The translations under genes and the position numbers were made by a program. The notes beneath the pieces were generated by a model. That model made no database searches. It saw nothing but the letters and a program-made list of their open reading frames with translations, and had not been told where the DNA came from. A DNA stretch of 19,516 bases from an uncultured bacterium. Lineage in GTDB: Bacteria; Patescibacteria; Microgenomatia; Levybacterales; UBA12049. This document shows positions 7,409-13,065 of the stretch, piece by piece (within the stretch, counting starts at the first letter, position 1; each line of letters begins with the position of its first letter). The stretch lies in NCBI GenBank assembly GCA_946885425.1, contig CAMPGJ010000006.1, positions 1 through 19,516 on the forward strand. The letters run 5' to 3'.

Positions 7409-8272
7409 TTAAAGTTCACTGAGGGATGTTGTGTCTTTTGCTCTTTCCTGGACGTATTCCAGATATCTTTCTGTGGTTGAGATTCTCTTGTGTCCCAGGA
7501 TTTTTGAAAGAAGAACCAGTGAAACACCGTGTTTCAAGTGATGTGCCAGGAATGTGTGGCGAAGGTCGTTTACCTTTGCGTTATCAATACCTGCGATTCT
7601 GAAGTATCTTTCAATTGCTGTTCTGATGTTTCTAACCAAGAAAGGTCTTCCTGATTTGGTAACAAACACATGGTCTGCTGTAACCTGGTTTCTTAGTGAA
7701 AGGTACCTGGCTAAAGCTTCTTTTGCTGATTTGTTCATTGGTACTGTGCGTTCTTCATGCTTCTCGTGTGGGCGGATGTAGAGTGCGCCATCTTTTACAT
7801 CTGCAAGTCTAAGGTCAGCCAATTCGCCAATTCTAATTCCTGTCTGGAGAAGCAGTTCAATAATAGCGTACATACGCACGTCATTGCGTGCAGCATCACG
7901 AAGCGCACGGTATTCAGTTGGTTTCAAAATACGTGGTGCAGCTAATTCATACTGTGGGTGAGCAACCAAAAGGGAAGGGTCATCCGTAATATATTCGTTA
8001 ATTTTAAGGAAACGATAAAATGTACGGGTTGAATTAAGCTTTCTTGAAAGTGACTTTGGTGTGTAGCCCTTTTCCGAGAGCGCACCTAAGAACGCTTGGA
8101 TATCATCCTTTTTGACTTCGTGGATATGCTGTTTTTCGAGCACTTCCAAAAAAGAAGTCAACTGGTCAATATCTTTTCCGTAAGCTAAAATGGTAGCACC
8201 TGAGTGCTTTTTGCCTTTTAGAAAGTCAAGGAATTCTTTATGTGCGTCTTTTAGTGATATCGTTTTACTCAT
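7409..8272 (-). CDS. Xer-type tyrosine recombinase
   Basis: This 287-aa protein has the two-domain layout and length of XerC/XerD. The N-terminal SAM-like DNA-binding domain covers about residues 8-95, and the catalytic domain 115-285. The catalytic set is Arg147 in TGIRIGE, a probable Lys171 in the hairpin EKHEERTVP, Arg238 in NDLRHT, His261 in LGHKR, and the nucleophile Tyr270 in STTERYLEY. The usual His of the HxLR motif is Asn235 here. Such enzymes resolve chromosome dimers at dif or move integrated elements. With no phage or transposon genes beside it, a housekeeping role is more likely. A consensus promoter places the transcript start at or near the ATG. No dif site was recognised nearby. 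Confidence 0.9.
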   Translation of the reverse strand: MSKTISLKDAHKEFLDFLKGKKHSGATILAYGKDIDQLTSFLEVLEKQHIHEVKKDDIQAFLGALSEKGYTPKSLSRKLNSTRTFYRFLKINEYITDDPSLLVAHPQYELAAPRILKPTEYRALRDAARNDVRMYAIIELLLQTGIRIGELADLRLADVKDGALYIRPHEKHEERTVPMNKSAKEALARYLSLRNQVTADHVFVTKSGRPFLVRNIRTAIERYFRIAGIDNAKVNDLRHTFLAHHLKHGVSLVLLSKILGHKRISTTERYLEYVQERAKDTTSLSEL

Positions 8273-8279
8273 AACCTAT

Positions 8280-8307
8280 ATTATAATGGATTTTATCTCA
8301 TAGTCAA
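8280..8307 (-). promoter_or_regulatory. Promoter of the recombinase gene, apparently leaderless
   Basis: On the minus strand TTGACT (8302-8307), a 16-base spacer and a perfect TATAAT (8280-8285) are followed after only 7 bases by the ATG. The expected transcript start therefore coincides with the start codon, leaving no room for a Shine-Dalgarno site. Confidence 0.75.
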
Positions 8308-8331
8308 GCCCCTAAGCTGGAGCTTTCTGCA

Positions 8332-8354
8332 TTGAGATATTTTCTTAATCTCAA
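8332..8354. promoter_or_regulatory. Inverted repeat upstream of the divIC-like gene
   Basis: TTGAGAT and ATCTCAA form a perfect 7-bp inverted repeat with a 9-base centre, 27 bases before the ATG of the DivIC/FtsB-like gene and near the divergent recombinase promoter. It could be an operator; AT-rich TATTATATTATAT follows as possible -10 region. Confidence 0.4.
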
Positions 8355-8381
8355 GAATAAGGTATTATATTATATGATTAT

Positions 8382-8732
8382 ATGTTTGTAAAGAGGCTAG
8401 TTTTTTTCGGGATAATTATTATTTCGCTATTTATTATCAATAATTTGGTGCATTCCATCTATGGTCTTTGGCAAAAAAAGACCGTAATTATGAAAGCAGA
8501 ACAGGAACTTAATCAGCAGACAAAAGAGAACCTAGAGTTGAAAAATAAATTAGTTGTTGTTAAAAAACCACAATTTGTCGAAGAGGAAGCAAGAAATAGA
8601 TTATTTCTCGCAAAGCCTGGGGAAGGCATAGTTCTTATCCCTTCCAGAGCTCTTGAGGCGACAAGTGCTTCAAAGTTTAGGTCCTCAGATGCCCAGCCGA
8701 ACTGGCAGAAATGGTGGGAACTGTTCTTTTAA
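8382..8732 (+). CDS. DivIC/FtsB-like septum formation protein
   Basis: The 116-aa protein has a short cytoplasmic start, a membrane helix at about residues 5-27 (LVFFGIIIISLFIINNLVH), and a coiled coil at about 35-65 (AEQELNQQTKENLELKNKL). The family's C-terminal motif is FVEEEARNRLFLAKPGEGIVLIP. That order and size fit FtsB/DivIC, which pairs with FtsL/DivIB in the divisome to activate septal wall synthesis. The tail after residue 90 ends in PNWQKWWELFF, an aromatic segment longer than in typical FtsB and perhaps a docking site. I leave the symbol empty because ftsB and divIC cannot be told apart from sequence. Confidence 0.85.
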   Translation: MFVKRLVFFGIIIISLFIINNLVHSIYGLWQKKTVIMKAEQELNQQTKENLELKNKLVVVKKPQFVEEEARNRLFLAKPGEGIVLIPSRALEATSASKFRSSDAQPNWQKWWELFF

Positions 8733-8749
8733 GAGTATCAAGGGCTTTG

Positions 8750-8755
8750 TATAAT
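8750..8755 (+). promoter_or_regulatory. Possible -10 box for the hydrolase gene
   Basis: A perfect TATAAT lies 6 bases before the chosen ATG, the same spacing seen at other start codons in this window. The -35 region (TTTTAA at the right distance) is weak. Confidence 0.4.
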
Positions 8756-8761
8756 GAATCT

Positions 8762-9595
8762 ATGGTATTTGATCGGATAACCAAACAGGTGTTGGCTTTG
8801 GATGGGAATGAATATAATTACTGGGCTGCGGGGGATAGTACTAAGCCTCCTCTTGTTATTCTGTATGGCTATACAGGTGTGCATGATGACTTTCTCGAAC
8901 TGGTACGTGCTTTGAAACACACTCATTTTGTCGTGATCCCTGAGTATCCCGGATGGAATAACATACCTCGATTTCCGGAGCCGCTTAGTATACATAATTA
9001 TGCACGCTATTTCAGAAAGCTGTGTGAGGGGTTAGAATTGAAGAGCGTGACGATAATCGGGCACTGTGTAGGAAGCGTTGTAGCTCTGGAGATGGCTTTT
9101 CTTTACCCAAAAAGTATAGATCAGTTGCTTTTGATTAGCATACCGTATTTGGAGGGTACATGGGCGCAGAAGATGTACGGATTATTGGCAAAAGGGGCGA
9201 AACATTCACCAGGTTTTATAAGATCTTTTTTCTTTTTATGGAGAAGCAGGCCATTGAGTGTTCCACTTGATCTTTTTACGATCAGAACGAAGAATATCCG
9301 TAAGAAAATGCAGAGGATACGAGATCATATCGTCAAACAACCTTTACAGCAGGAGGACGCTGTTGAGGAAGAATGGTTGAGCTTCATAGAATTCGATTTT
9401 CATAAAGTTAGTACACTCAAGACTCCCGTTCATTTGATTCATGGAGCAAAAGATCTTTTGCTTAGTTCTGCTCAAGCAGCTAAATTTCAAAATCTTTTCT
9501 CTTCGGCAACGTTGGATGTGATTGCTGAAGCCGGGCACGTTCCTCCGGTAGAGTCACCGAGGGAATTGCTCAAGATTATAGAGAAGTACCTCTAG
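8762..9595 (+). CDS. Alpha/beta hydrolase with Cys at the nucleophile position
   Basis: The protein has the alpha/beta-hydrolase order: PPLVILYGYTG (oxyanion region), the nucleophile elbow IIGHCVGSVV, a helical cap region, LIHGAKDLLL with the acid Asp, and EAGHVPPVE with the catalytic His. Counting from the ATG at 8762 (277 aa), these are Cys102, Asp231 and His259. The elbow normally has Ser (GxSxG); here the codon is TGT. Substrate is unknown; relatives include esterases, lipases and thioesterases. An in-frame ATG at 8711 lies inside the preceding gene and would add residues that match no domain. A TATAAT box ends 6 bases before 8762, supporting the later start. Confidence 0.85.
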   Translation: MVFDRITKQVLALDGNEYNYWAAGDSTKPPLVILYGYTGVHDDFLELVRALKHTHFVVIPEYPGWNNIPRFPEPLSIHNYARYFRKLCEGLELKSVTIIGHCVGSVVALEMAFLYPKSIDQLLLISIPYLEGTWAQKMYGLLAKGAKHSPGFIRSFFFLWRSRPLSVPLDLFTIRTKNIRKKMQRIRDHIVKQPLQQEDAVEEEWLSFIEFDFHKVSTLKTPVHLIHGAKDLLLSSAQAAKFQNLFSSATLDVIAEAGHVPPVESPRELLKIIEKYL

Positions 9596-9601
9596 ATCTT
9601 G

Positions 9602-9637
9602 ATTTTCCATTGTCCATTTATCATTTTCCATTTGAGA
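9602..9637 (-). repeat. TGGAAnn heptamer array, left copy
   Basis: On the minus strand the unit TGGAnAA recurs every 7 bases: TGGAAAA, TGATAAA, TGGACAA, TGGAAAA. It lies just after the hydrolase stop and faces a matching array at 9786-9826 in the other orientation, with the TTGA/TCAA element between them. Confidence 0.7.
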
Positions 9638-9645
9638 TTGACTCT

Positions 9646-9781
9646 TTGACGTGGGAGGAAATTTTTGAAACTTGATACCCTGAGGATTTTGATATTTAGA
9701 AGTCTTGATTCAAAATTTCAAGAATTAAAGACATCAACCAGTCAATGCTCAAGTATATCCCACATCGCACTTCAAGAATTC
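9646..9781. repeat. TTGA/TCAA imperfect palindromic element, copy A
   Basis: The left end reads TTGACGTGGGA, and the right end reads TCCCAC followed after 7 bases by TTCAAGAATT. The left half carries TGA motifs (mostly TTGA) every 7-9 bases, and the right half carries TCAA motifs, so the whole folds back on itself. The ends match copy B at 14425-14586: 11 of 11 bases at the left, and about 20 of 23 at the right. No reading frame fits. It may be a non-autonomous mobile or structural RNA-forming repeat. Confidence 0.7.
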
Positions 9782-9785
9782 TAGC

Positions 9786-9826
9786 CGTAAATGGAATATG
9801 GAACCTGGAAAATGGAAAATCGGAAC
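9786..9826 (+). repeat. TGGAAnn heptamer array, right copy
   Basis: Units TGGAATA, TGGAACC, TGGAAAA, TGGAAAA and CGGAAC follow with 7-base steps (8 at the last). The array ends next to the stop codon of the minus-strand gene at 9828 and is inverted relative to 9602-9637. Together, 9596-9827 contains repeats only and no gene. Confidence 0.75.
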
Positions 9827-9827
9827 T

Positions 9828-10157
9828 TTACCAAAGTTCCGTAAACAACCCTTTAGAGATGATTTCTTGTTCGCGAAGAGGGGTGATTATCTCAATGTTC
9901 ATTCCTATGGCTGAAGATACGTGATGTATAGTCGAAGAAGAGATTCCTCTAGCTGCTATCTTCCATTCTGAAACAGCCGTGCCATCTTCTACTAAGAAGT
10001 CTGCAAGGGTCTCAATAATTTCTGTCATCTGTTTTTCTGCGTGCTTTAGCTGTGTATTTTGATATTGGAGTAACCTCCATTCTGTGTGAGTAACTTCATA
10101 AATGCGAATAGTTATTTCAGTAGTATCTAAGAGGATAATGCCATATCGCTGTATCAT
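9828..10157 (-). CDS. Small protein with faint Ppx/GppA resemblance
   Basis: This 109-aa protein is not one I firmly recognise. It opens with YGIILLDTTEITIRIYEV, reminiscent of the first strand pair of an actin-like ATPase fold. The stretch ISSSTIHHVSSAIGMNIEIITPLREQEIISKGLF resembles the part of Ppx/GppA phosphatases that reads roughly TSAxRxA...GxxIEVIxGxxEA. It stops far short of a complete Ppx/GppA domain, so it would be a half-fold or a remnant. There is no signal peptide. Expression looks tightly controlled: a consensus promoter with an 18-base spacer runs into the ATG, and a 19-bp palindrome covers the -10. The XRE-type gene next door on the same strand is the natural candidate repressor. 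Confidence 0.7.
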   Translation of the reverse strand: MIQRYGIILLDTTEITIRIYEVTHTEWRLLQYQNTQLKHAEKQMTEIIETLADFLVEDGTAVSEWKIAARGISSSTIHHVSSAIGMNIEIITPLREQEIISKGLFTELW

Positions 10158-10176
10158 ACTCTAATCATATTAGAGT
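10158..10176. promoter_or_regulatory. Palindromic operator candidate 1
   Basis: ACTCTAATCATATTAGAGT has perfect 8-bp arms around CAT. It spans the -10 box and touches the ATG of the minus-strand gene at 10157. The 19-bp site at 10582-10600, near the XRE-type gene start, has the same layout and 14 of 19 identical bases. Confidence 0.7.
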
Positions 10177-10193
10177 TTTGTCTACCATGTCAA
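10164..10193 (-). promoter_or_regulatory. Promoter of the 109-aa gene, apparently leaderless
   Basis: On the minus strand a perfect TTGACA (10188-10193) and TATGAT (10164-10169) are 18 bases apart, and the ATG follows the -10 after 6 bases. The transcript start should fall on or next to the start codon. The operator candidate overlaps the -10 completely. Confidence 0.75.
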
Positions 10194-10201
10194 GAGGGAG
10201 T

Positions 10202-10230
10202 ATGTGATTAATTCACATGGCTAACCATGT
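10202..10230. promoter_or_regulatory. Two overlapping palindromes
   Basis: ATGTGA-TTAAT-TCACAT (10202-10218) overlaps ACATGG-CTAA-CCATGT (10215-10230). Each has perfect 6-bp arms. They share the CACAT/ACATG bases, so only one hairpin can form at a time. They sit between the stop of the XRE-type gene and the promoter of the 109-aa gene. They may end the upstream transcript, without a T tract, or bind a regulator. The first resembles a TGTGA-TCACA half-site pair with a 5-base gap. Confidence 0.45.
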
Positions 10231-10248
10231 AGCCTTGGTACCAGTATT

Positions 10249-10569
10249 TCACTTTTTAGCCTTGAGTAACCGTTTTACTTCAGCGAGTTCACGTTCAATT
10301 GAATGCAGTTTTGCAGCCAAGGTTAAGTCACCAGCATCTTCTTGTGTGAAGTAAGCAAAGGGATAGGAAGTTAGGTGGGCGATTTTTTTTAATTTATCGA
10401 GTGGCGGCGTGCTCCGTCCCTGTTCATACGCAGAGATAGATTTGTCTGATAGGCCCAGGCTTTTGCCGAGTTCACTCTGGGAAAGGTGTGCATTTCTTCT
10501 AGCAATGCGGATCCGTTGGGCTAGTTCTGATAAGGCTTTTTCTTTCTTTTTTGATTGCAATCCTGTCAT
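10249..10569 (-). CDS. XRE-family HTH regulator with C-terminal coiled coil
   Basis: Starting at the ATG at 10569 the protein has 106 residues. Residues about 12-65 are a Cro/CI-type helix-turn-helix: ELAQRIRIARRNAHLSQSELG, SLGLSDKSISAYEQGRSTPP, LDKLKKIAHLTSYPFAYF. A short acidic link and a coiled coil (LHSIERELAEVKRLLKAKK) follow, probably for dimerisation. Two earlier in-frame ATGs (10578, 10575) overlap the TATAAT box at 10577-10582, so the third, 7 bases after that box, is preferred. A dimer of this kind would suit the 19-bp palindromes at 10158-10176 and 10582-10600, giving autoregulation and control of the neighbour; this is inference. It is divergent from radC. Confidence 0.85.
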   Translation of the reverse strand: MTGLQSKKKEKALSELAQRIRIARRNAHLSQSELGKSLGLSDKSISAYEQGRSTPPLDKLKKIAHLTSYPFAYFTQEDAGDLTLAAKLHSIERELAEVKRLLKAKK

Positions 10570-10576
10570 AAACATC

Positions 10577-10582
10577 ATTATA
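10577..10582 (-). promoter_or_regulatory. -10 box of the XRE-type gene
   Basis: A perfect TATAAT on the minus strand ends 7 bases before the chosen ATG. The -35 region is AT-rich and weak. The operator candidate begins at the edge of this box. Confidence 0.5.
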
Positions 10583-10600
10583 CTATAACTAGATTAGAAT
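10582..10600. promoter_or_regulatory. Palindromic operator candidate 2
   Basis: The 19 bases ACTATAACTAGATTAGAAT match operator candidate 1 at 14 of 19 positions with the same arm and centre lengths. The site is between the divergent XRE-type and radC genes, so it could control both. Confidence 0.5.
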
Positions 10601-10628
10601 TTTATACCCTCAGGTGTCATTCCTAAAG

Positions 10629-10635
10629 AGGAGGT
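10629..10635 (+). promoter_or_regulatory. Strong Shine-Dalgarno site of radC
   Basis: GAGGAGGT precedes the ATG at 10642 by 6 bases. It is the clearest ribosome site in the window, where most genes have none, and it fixes the radC start. Confidence 0.8.
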
Positions 10636-10641
10636 AGATAT

Positions 10642-11373
<732 letters not shown>

Positions 11374-11395
11374 ACGGAAGACAAAAAAAGAGGGA

Positions 11396-11641
11396 TTAGA
11401 TTAAGAGGTCTAGCTGCTTTATTTTTTTCCTTCGGCTCCATGATTTGATCTCTGCCTCGCGTTTTAGGGCTTCTGATTTGGTTGGAAGTTGTTCCTGGTG
11501 GATCATTCTCAAAGGTTTATGCGAGCGTGTGTATTTGCCGCCTTTGCCAGTCTGATGATCTTTAAATCGTTTGCCCAGGTCATTGGTAGCCCCAGTATAG
11601 AGGCTGTTGTCAGAGCAGAGGAGAACGTAGATGTACCACAT
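11396..11641 (-). CDS. GIY-YIG endonuclease-like protein (YhbQ type)
   Basis: This 81-aa protein is a complete single GIY-YIG domain. It has WYIYVLLCSDNSLYTGATND for the GIY and YIG motifs (YTG here), then LGKRFKDHQTGKGGKYTR with the catalytic Arg and His region, and EALKREAEIKSW with the metal-binding Glu. It belongs to the small YhbQ/UPF0213 group, for which nuclease activity is likely but the biological role is open. It runs opposite to radC and lies between two direct GTTGAGA arrays (11318-11373 and 11647-11674), as a cassette would. The start is 6 bases from the right array, leaving no room for a normal promoter outside the repeat. Confidence 0.9.
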   Translation of the reverse strand: MWYIYVLLCSDNSLYTGATNDLGKRFKDHQTGKGGKYTRSHKPLRMIHQEQLPTKSEALKREAEIKSWSRRKKIKQLDLLI

Positions 11642-11646
11642 ATTAC

Positions 11647-11674
11647 ATTGAGAGTTGAGAATTGAGAGTTGAGA
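11647..11674 (+). repeat. GTTGAGA heptamer array, 4 copies
   Basis: Units ATTGAGA, GTTGAGA, ATTGAGA, GTTGAGA stand in direct tandem over 28 bases. The orientation matches 11318-11373. The A/G alternation at the first base differs from the perfect array near radC and resembles the copy inside the glycosyltransferase gene. Confidence 0.9.
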
Positions 11675-11691
11675 AATAACGCATGATGTTA

Positions 11692-12603
11692 CTATTGTTC
11701 ACTAACATAGAGTGTTGGTAGCATTTGGTAAAGGGTTGATGCGAAGGGAGTTTTGCTGCGTAGGATTAACAGGGTATCAGTCCTGGGGAGGGTAATCGCT
11801 ACTGACATATTGCCGTCTGAATCTCTTAAATCCTGCCAGGTTCCCTGTATCCCGGCAACGGTATATGGATAGCCTGATTGGCCACCTATGGCCAATTGTT
11901 CCTGATAATCTCTTGTACTTACCGAAAGGGTAATAGAACGAGCGCTTGTTGATGCTGTGTTGAGATTGAATGCAACATAGCTTGGAACTTTCGGTTCCAG
12001 CACTCCCAGATTGATTGCCGTCCAATTGAGCGGATATTTTATGGTGTAACCGTAGTCAACATTAGTGTAAGAGTTCCAGTTCGCAGTTGGATCCGGTGTT
12101 GGGGTAGGGGTAGGCATTTGTGTGGGTTCTGGTGTCGGTTCTTCAACAATTGCTTCTTCAGGGGTAGGTGCTGGAGTTAGCGTGGGTGAAGGAGGTGCCG
12201 TAGGTTCGGGCGTAAATGGTATTGGGGTAGGTGTATTCATAGGTACGTAGGCTCGGGCTTTCGTTGAGACATCTTCAGTTGAAGGAGCCAGAAGAATATA
12301 GCCTCCCATAGCAAAAGAAAAAACATTCATCGCTATAAAAAGTGTAAGAGCTTTGTTTAGAGTTGCTTTATGGAGGAGGGTTTTGAACCAGATCATAGAC
12401 CCTGCCGCAGCCATATTTGGCGCAGGCGGGGAGCCAGCGGATGGGGAGCTCACAGGTTGACCTCCAGGTGCCGAGAGTGGATTTCCAGGCTTTATTGTAG
12501 GCGTATTTTGCCCTGAACCTGGCTGATTAGAGTTAACTGAAGGTTGATTTAACGGTGCAAAAAAAGCTGGTGTGGGTTCCTTATGTCCTGGGTGTCCACT
12601 CAT
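11692..12603 (-). CDS. Single-pass membrane protein with Thr-Pro linker and C-terminal domain
   Basis: The 303-aa protein has four parts. A cytoplasmic Pro/Ser/Gly-rich disordered stretch covers residues 1-75. A membrane helix lies at about 86-107 (TLFIAMNVFSFAMGGYILLA). An outer linker of Thr-Pro repeats (PTPTPTPDP and the like) runs to about 178. A folded C-terminal domain starts with YTNVDYGYTIKYPLNW. That YGYxIxYPxxW opening is common in small extracytoplasmic domains, often PsbP-like, whose ligand is usually unknown. The linker resembles that of the MepA-like peptidase, suggesting surface-exposed proteins. No lipobox or sortase motif is present. The gene is in the same orientation as the tRNA-fMet upstream, separated by 141 bases. 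Confidence 0.8.
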   Translation of the reverse strand: MSGHPGHKEPTPAFFAPLNQPSVNSNQPGSGQNTPTIKPGNPLSAPGGQPVSSPSAGSPPAPNMAAAGSMIWFKTLLHKATLNKALTLFIAMNVFSFAMGGYILLAPSTEDVSTKARAYVPMNTPTPIPFTPEPTAPPSPTLTPAPTPEEAIVEEPTPEPTQMPTPTPTPDPTANWNSYTNVDYGYTIKYPLNWTAINLGVLEPKVPSYVAFNLNTASTSARSITLSVSTRDYQEQLAIGGQSGYPYTVAGIQGTWQDLRDSDGNMSVAITLPRTDTLLILRSKTPFASTLYQMLPTLYVSEQ

Positions 12604-12744
12604 ATATTCATGGTTTCATATTTGAGGCAAAGGGTCAAGAGCTGATAGAGGAGGGAAGTACTTATTTTCGGGTACAAGACTGCACCCGACTGTGTCAAAT
12701 TCTGATTCTTACTCCTGCGGAGCAAGGCGCAGAATTGTTCCTTG

Positions 12745-12813
12745 TTGCGGGGCTGGGAGTTGGACCCAGCCTGTGAGATTATGAGCCTCACGTGCACCGT
12801 ACACTACCCCGCG
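12745..12813 (-). tRNA. Compact initiator-like tRNA-fMet (CAU)
   Basis: On the minus strand the acceptor reads CGCGGGG and, at the other end, CCCCGCAA, leaving the C1-A72 mismatch that marks bacterial initiator tRNAs. The D arm is shortened to 13 nt (GTGT-ACGGT-GCAC). The anticodon arm is TGAGG-CTCATAA-TCTCA with anticodon CAT. The variable loop is CAGG and the T arm is CTGGG-TCCAACT-CCCAG. Total length is 69 nt, with CAA in place of encoded CCA. The usual three G-C pairs next to the anticodon loop are replaced by A-U, G-C and G-U, and T-loop position 55 is C. It may be a divergent functional initiator or a decaying copy. The consensus promoter in front argues for function. Confidence 0.75.
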
Positions 12814-12823
12814 TATGGTTTAT

Positions 12824-12852
12824 AGTATACCATTTGATTTATTCGAGGTCAA
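12824..12852 (-). promoter_or_regulatory. Promoter of the initiator-like tRNA
   Basis: On the minus strand TTGACC (12847-12852) and TATACT (12824-12829) are exactly 17 bases apart, and the tRNA 5' end lies 11 bases beyond. It interlocks with the opposite promoter at 12834-12862. Confidence 0.85.
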
Positions 12853-12862
12853 TTGCTATACT
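12834..12862 (+). promoter_or_regulatory. Promoter of tRNA-Met
   Basis: TTGATT (12834-12839) and TATACT (12857-12862) are exactly 17 bases apart, and the tRNA starts 27 bases after the -10. Nineteen bases are shared with the opposite promoter, each -35 lying within the spacer of the other. Confidence 0.8.
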
Positions 12863-12888
12863 TTCAAGGTCAGGAATGTGACATTTTA

Positions 12889-12964
12889 GCCAGGGTAGCT
12901 CAGTGGTTAGAGCACCGGATTCATAAACCGGCGGTCGTGAGTTCAACTCTCACTCCTGGTACCA
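12889..12964 (+). tRNA. tRNA-Met (CAU), elongator type
   Basis: The 76-nt cloverleaf has acceptor GCCAGGG with TCCTGGT (G-U pairs at both ends), D arm GCTC-AGTGGTTA-GAGC, anticodon arm CCGGA-TTCATAA-ACCGG (anticodon CAT, with an A-A mismatch next to the loop), variable loop CGGTC, and T arm GTGAG-TTCAACT-CTCAC. The discriminator is A, and CCA is encoded. There is no C1-A72 mismatch, so it is not the initiator. A lysidine-type tRNA-Ile2 shares this anticodon, but the tRNA-Ile(UAU) at 5639 makes Met the better guess. Confidence 0.9.
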
Positions 12965-12968
12965 AGCT

Positions 12969-13047
12969 CGTCATTGCGAGGAGATAGCGACGAAGCAATC
13001 TAGTCCGTAAAAGTGGACCAGATCGCCACGCTTCGCTCGCGATGACG
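12969..13047. repeat. CGTCATT...ATGACG palindromic repeat, copy 2
   Basis: Outer arms CGTCATTGCGAG and CTCGCGATGACG match at 11 of 12 positions, and an inner part pairs AGTCC with GGACC-type bases. It belongs to the familiar GTCATTGCGAG dispersed repeat type and shares its ends with 319-387. It begins 4 bases after the tRNA CCA and ends 18 bases before the murD start. Confidence 0.85.
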
Positions 13048-13065
13048 TTTTTTATTGGCAAAACC

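Noticed and set aside
8273..8381. dif site beside the recombinase gene
   Set aside because: No 28-base site with two 11-base arms and a 6-base centre was found; the only inverted repeat has 7-base arms and a 9-base centre.
12669..12688. CGGGT...ACCCG hairpin downstream of the initiator-like tRNA as a terminator
   Set aside because: The stem is only 5 bp with a 10-base loop, and no T tract follows on either strand.
12555..12776. Plus-strand 73-aa reading frame
   Set aside because: It covers the start of the minus-strand membrane protein gene and the 3' part of the tRNA and matches no family.
13042..13065. Earlier ATG for murD, adding eight residues
   Set aside because: The ATG is the end of the palindromic repeat (ATGACG), and the MurD N-terminus starts normally at 13066.
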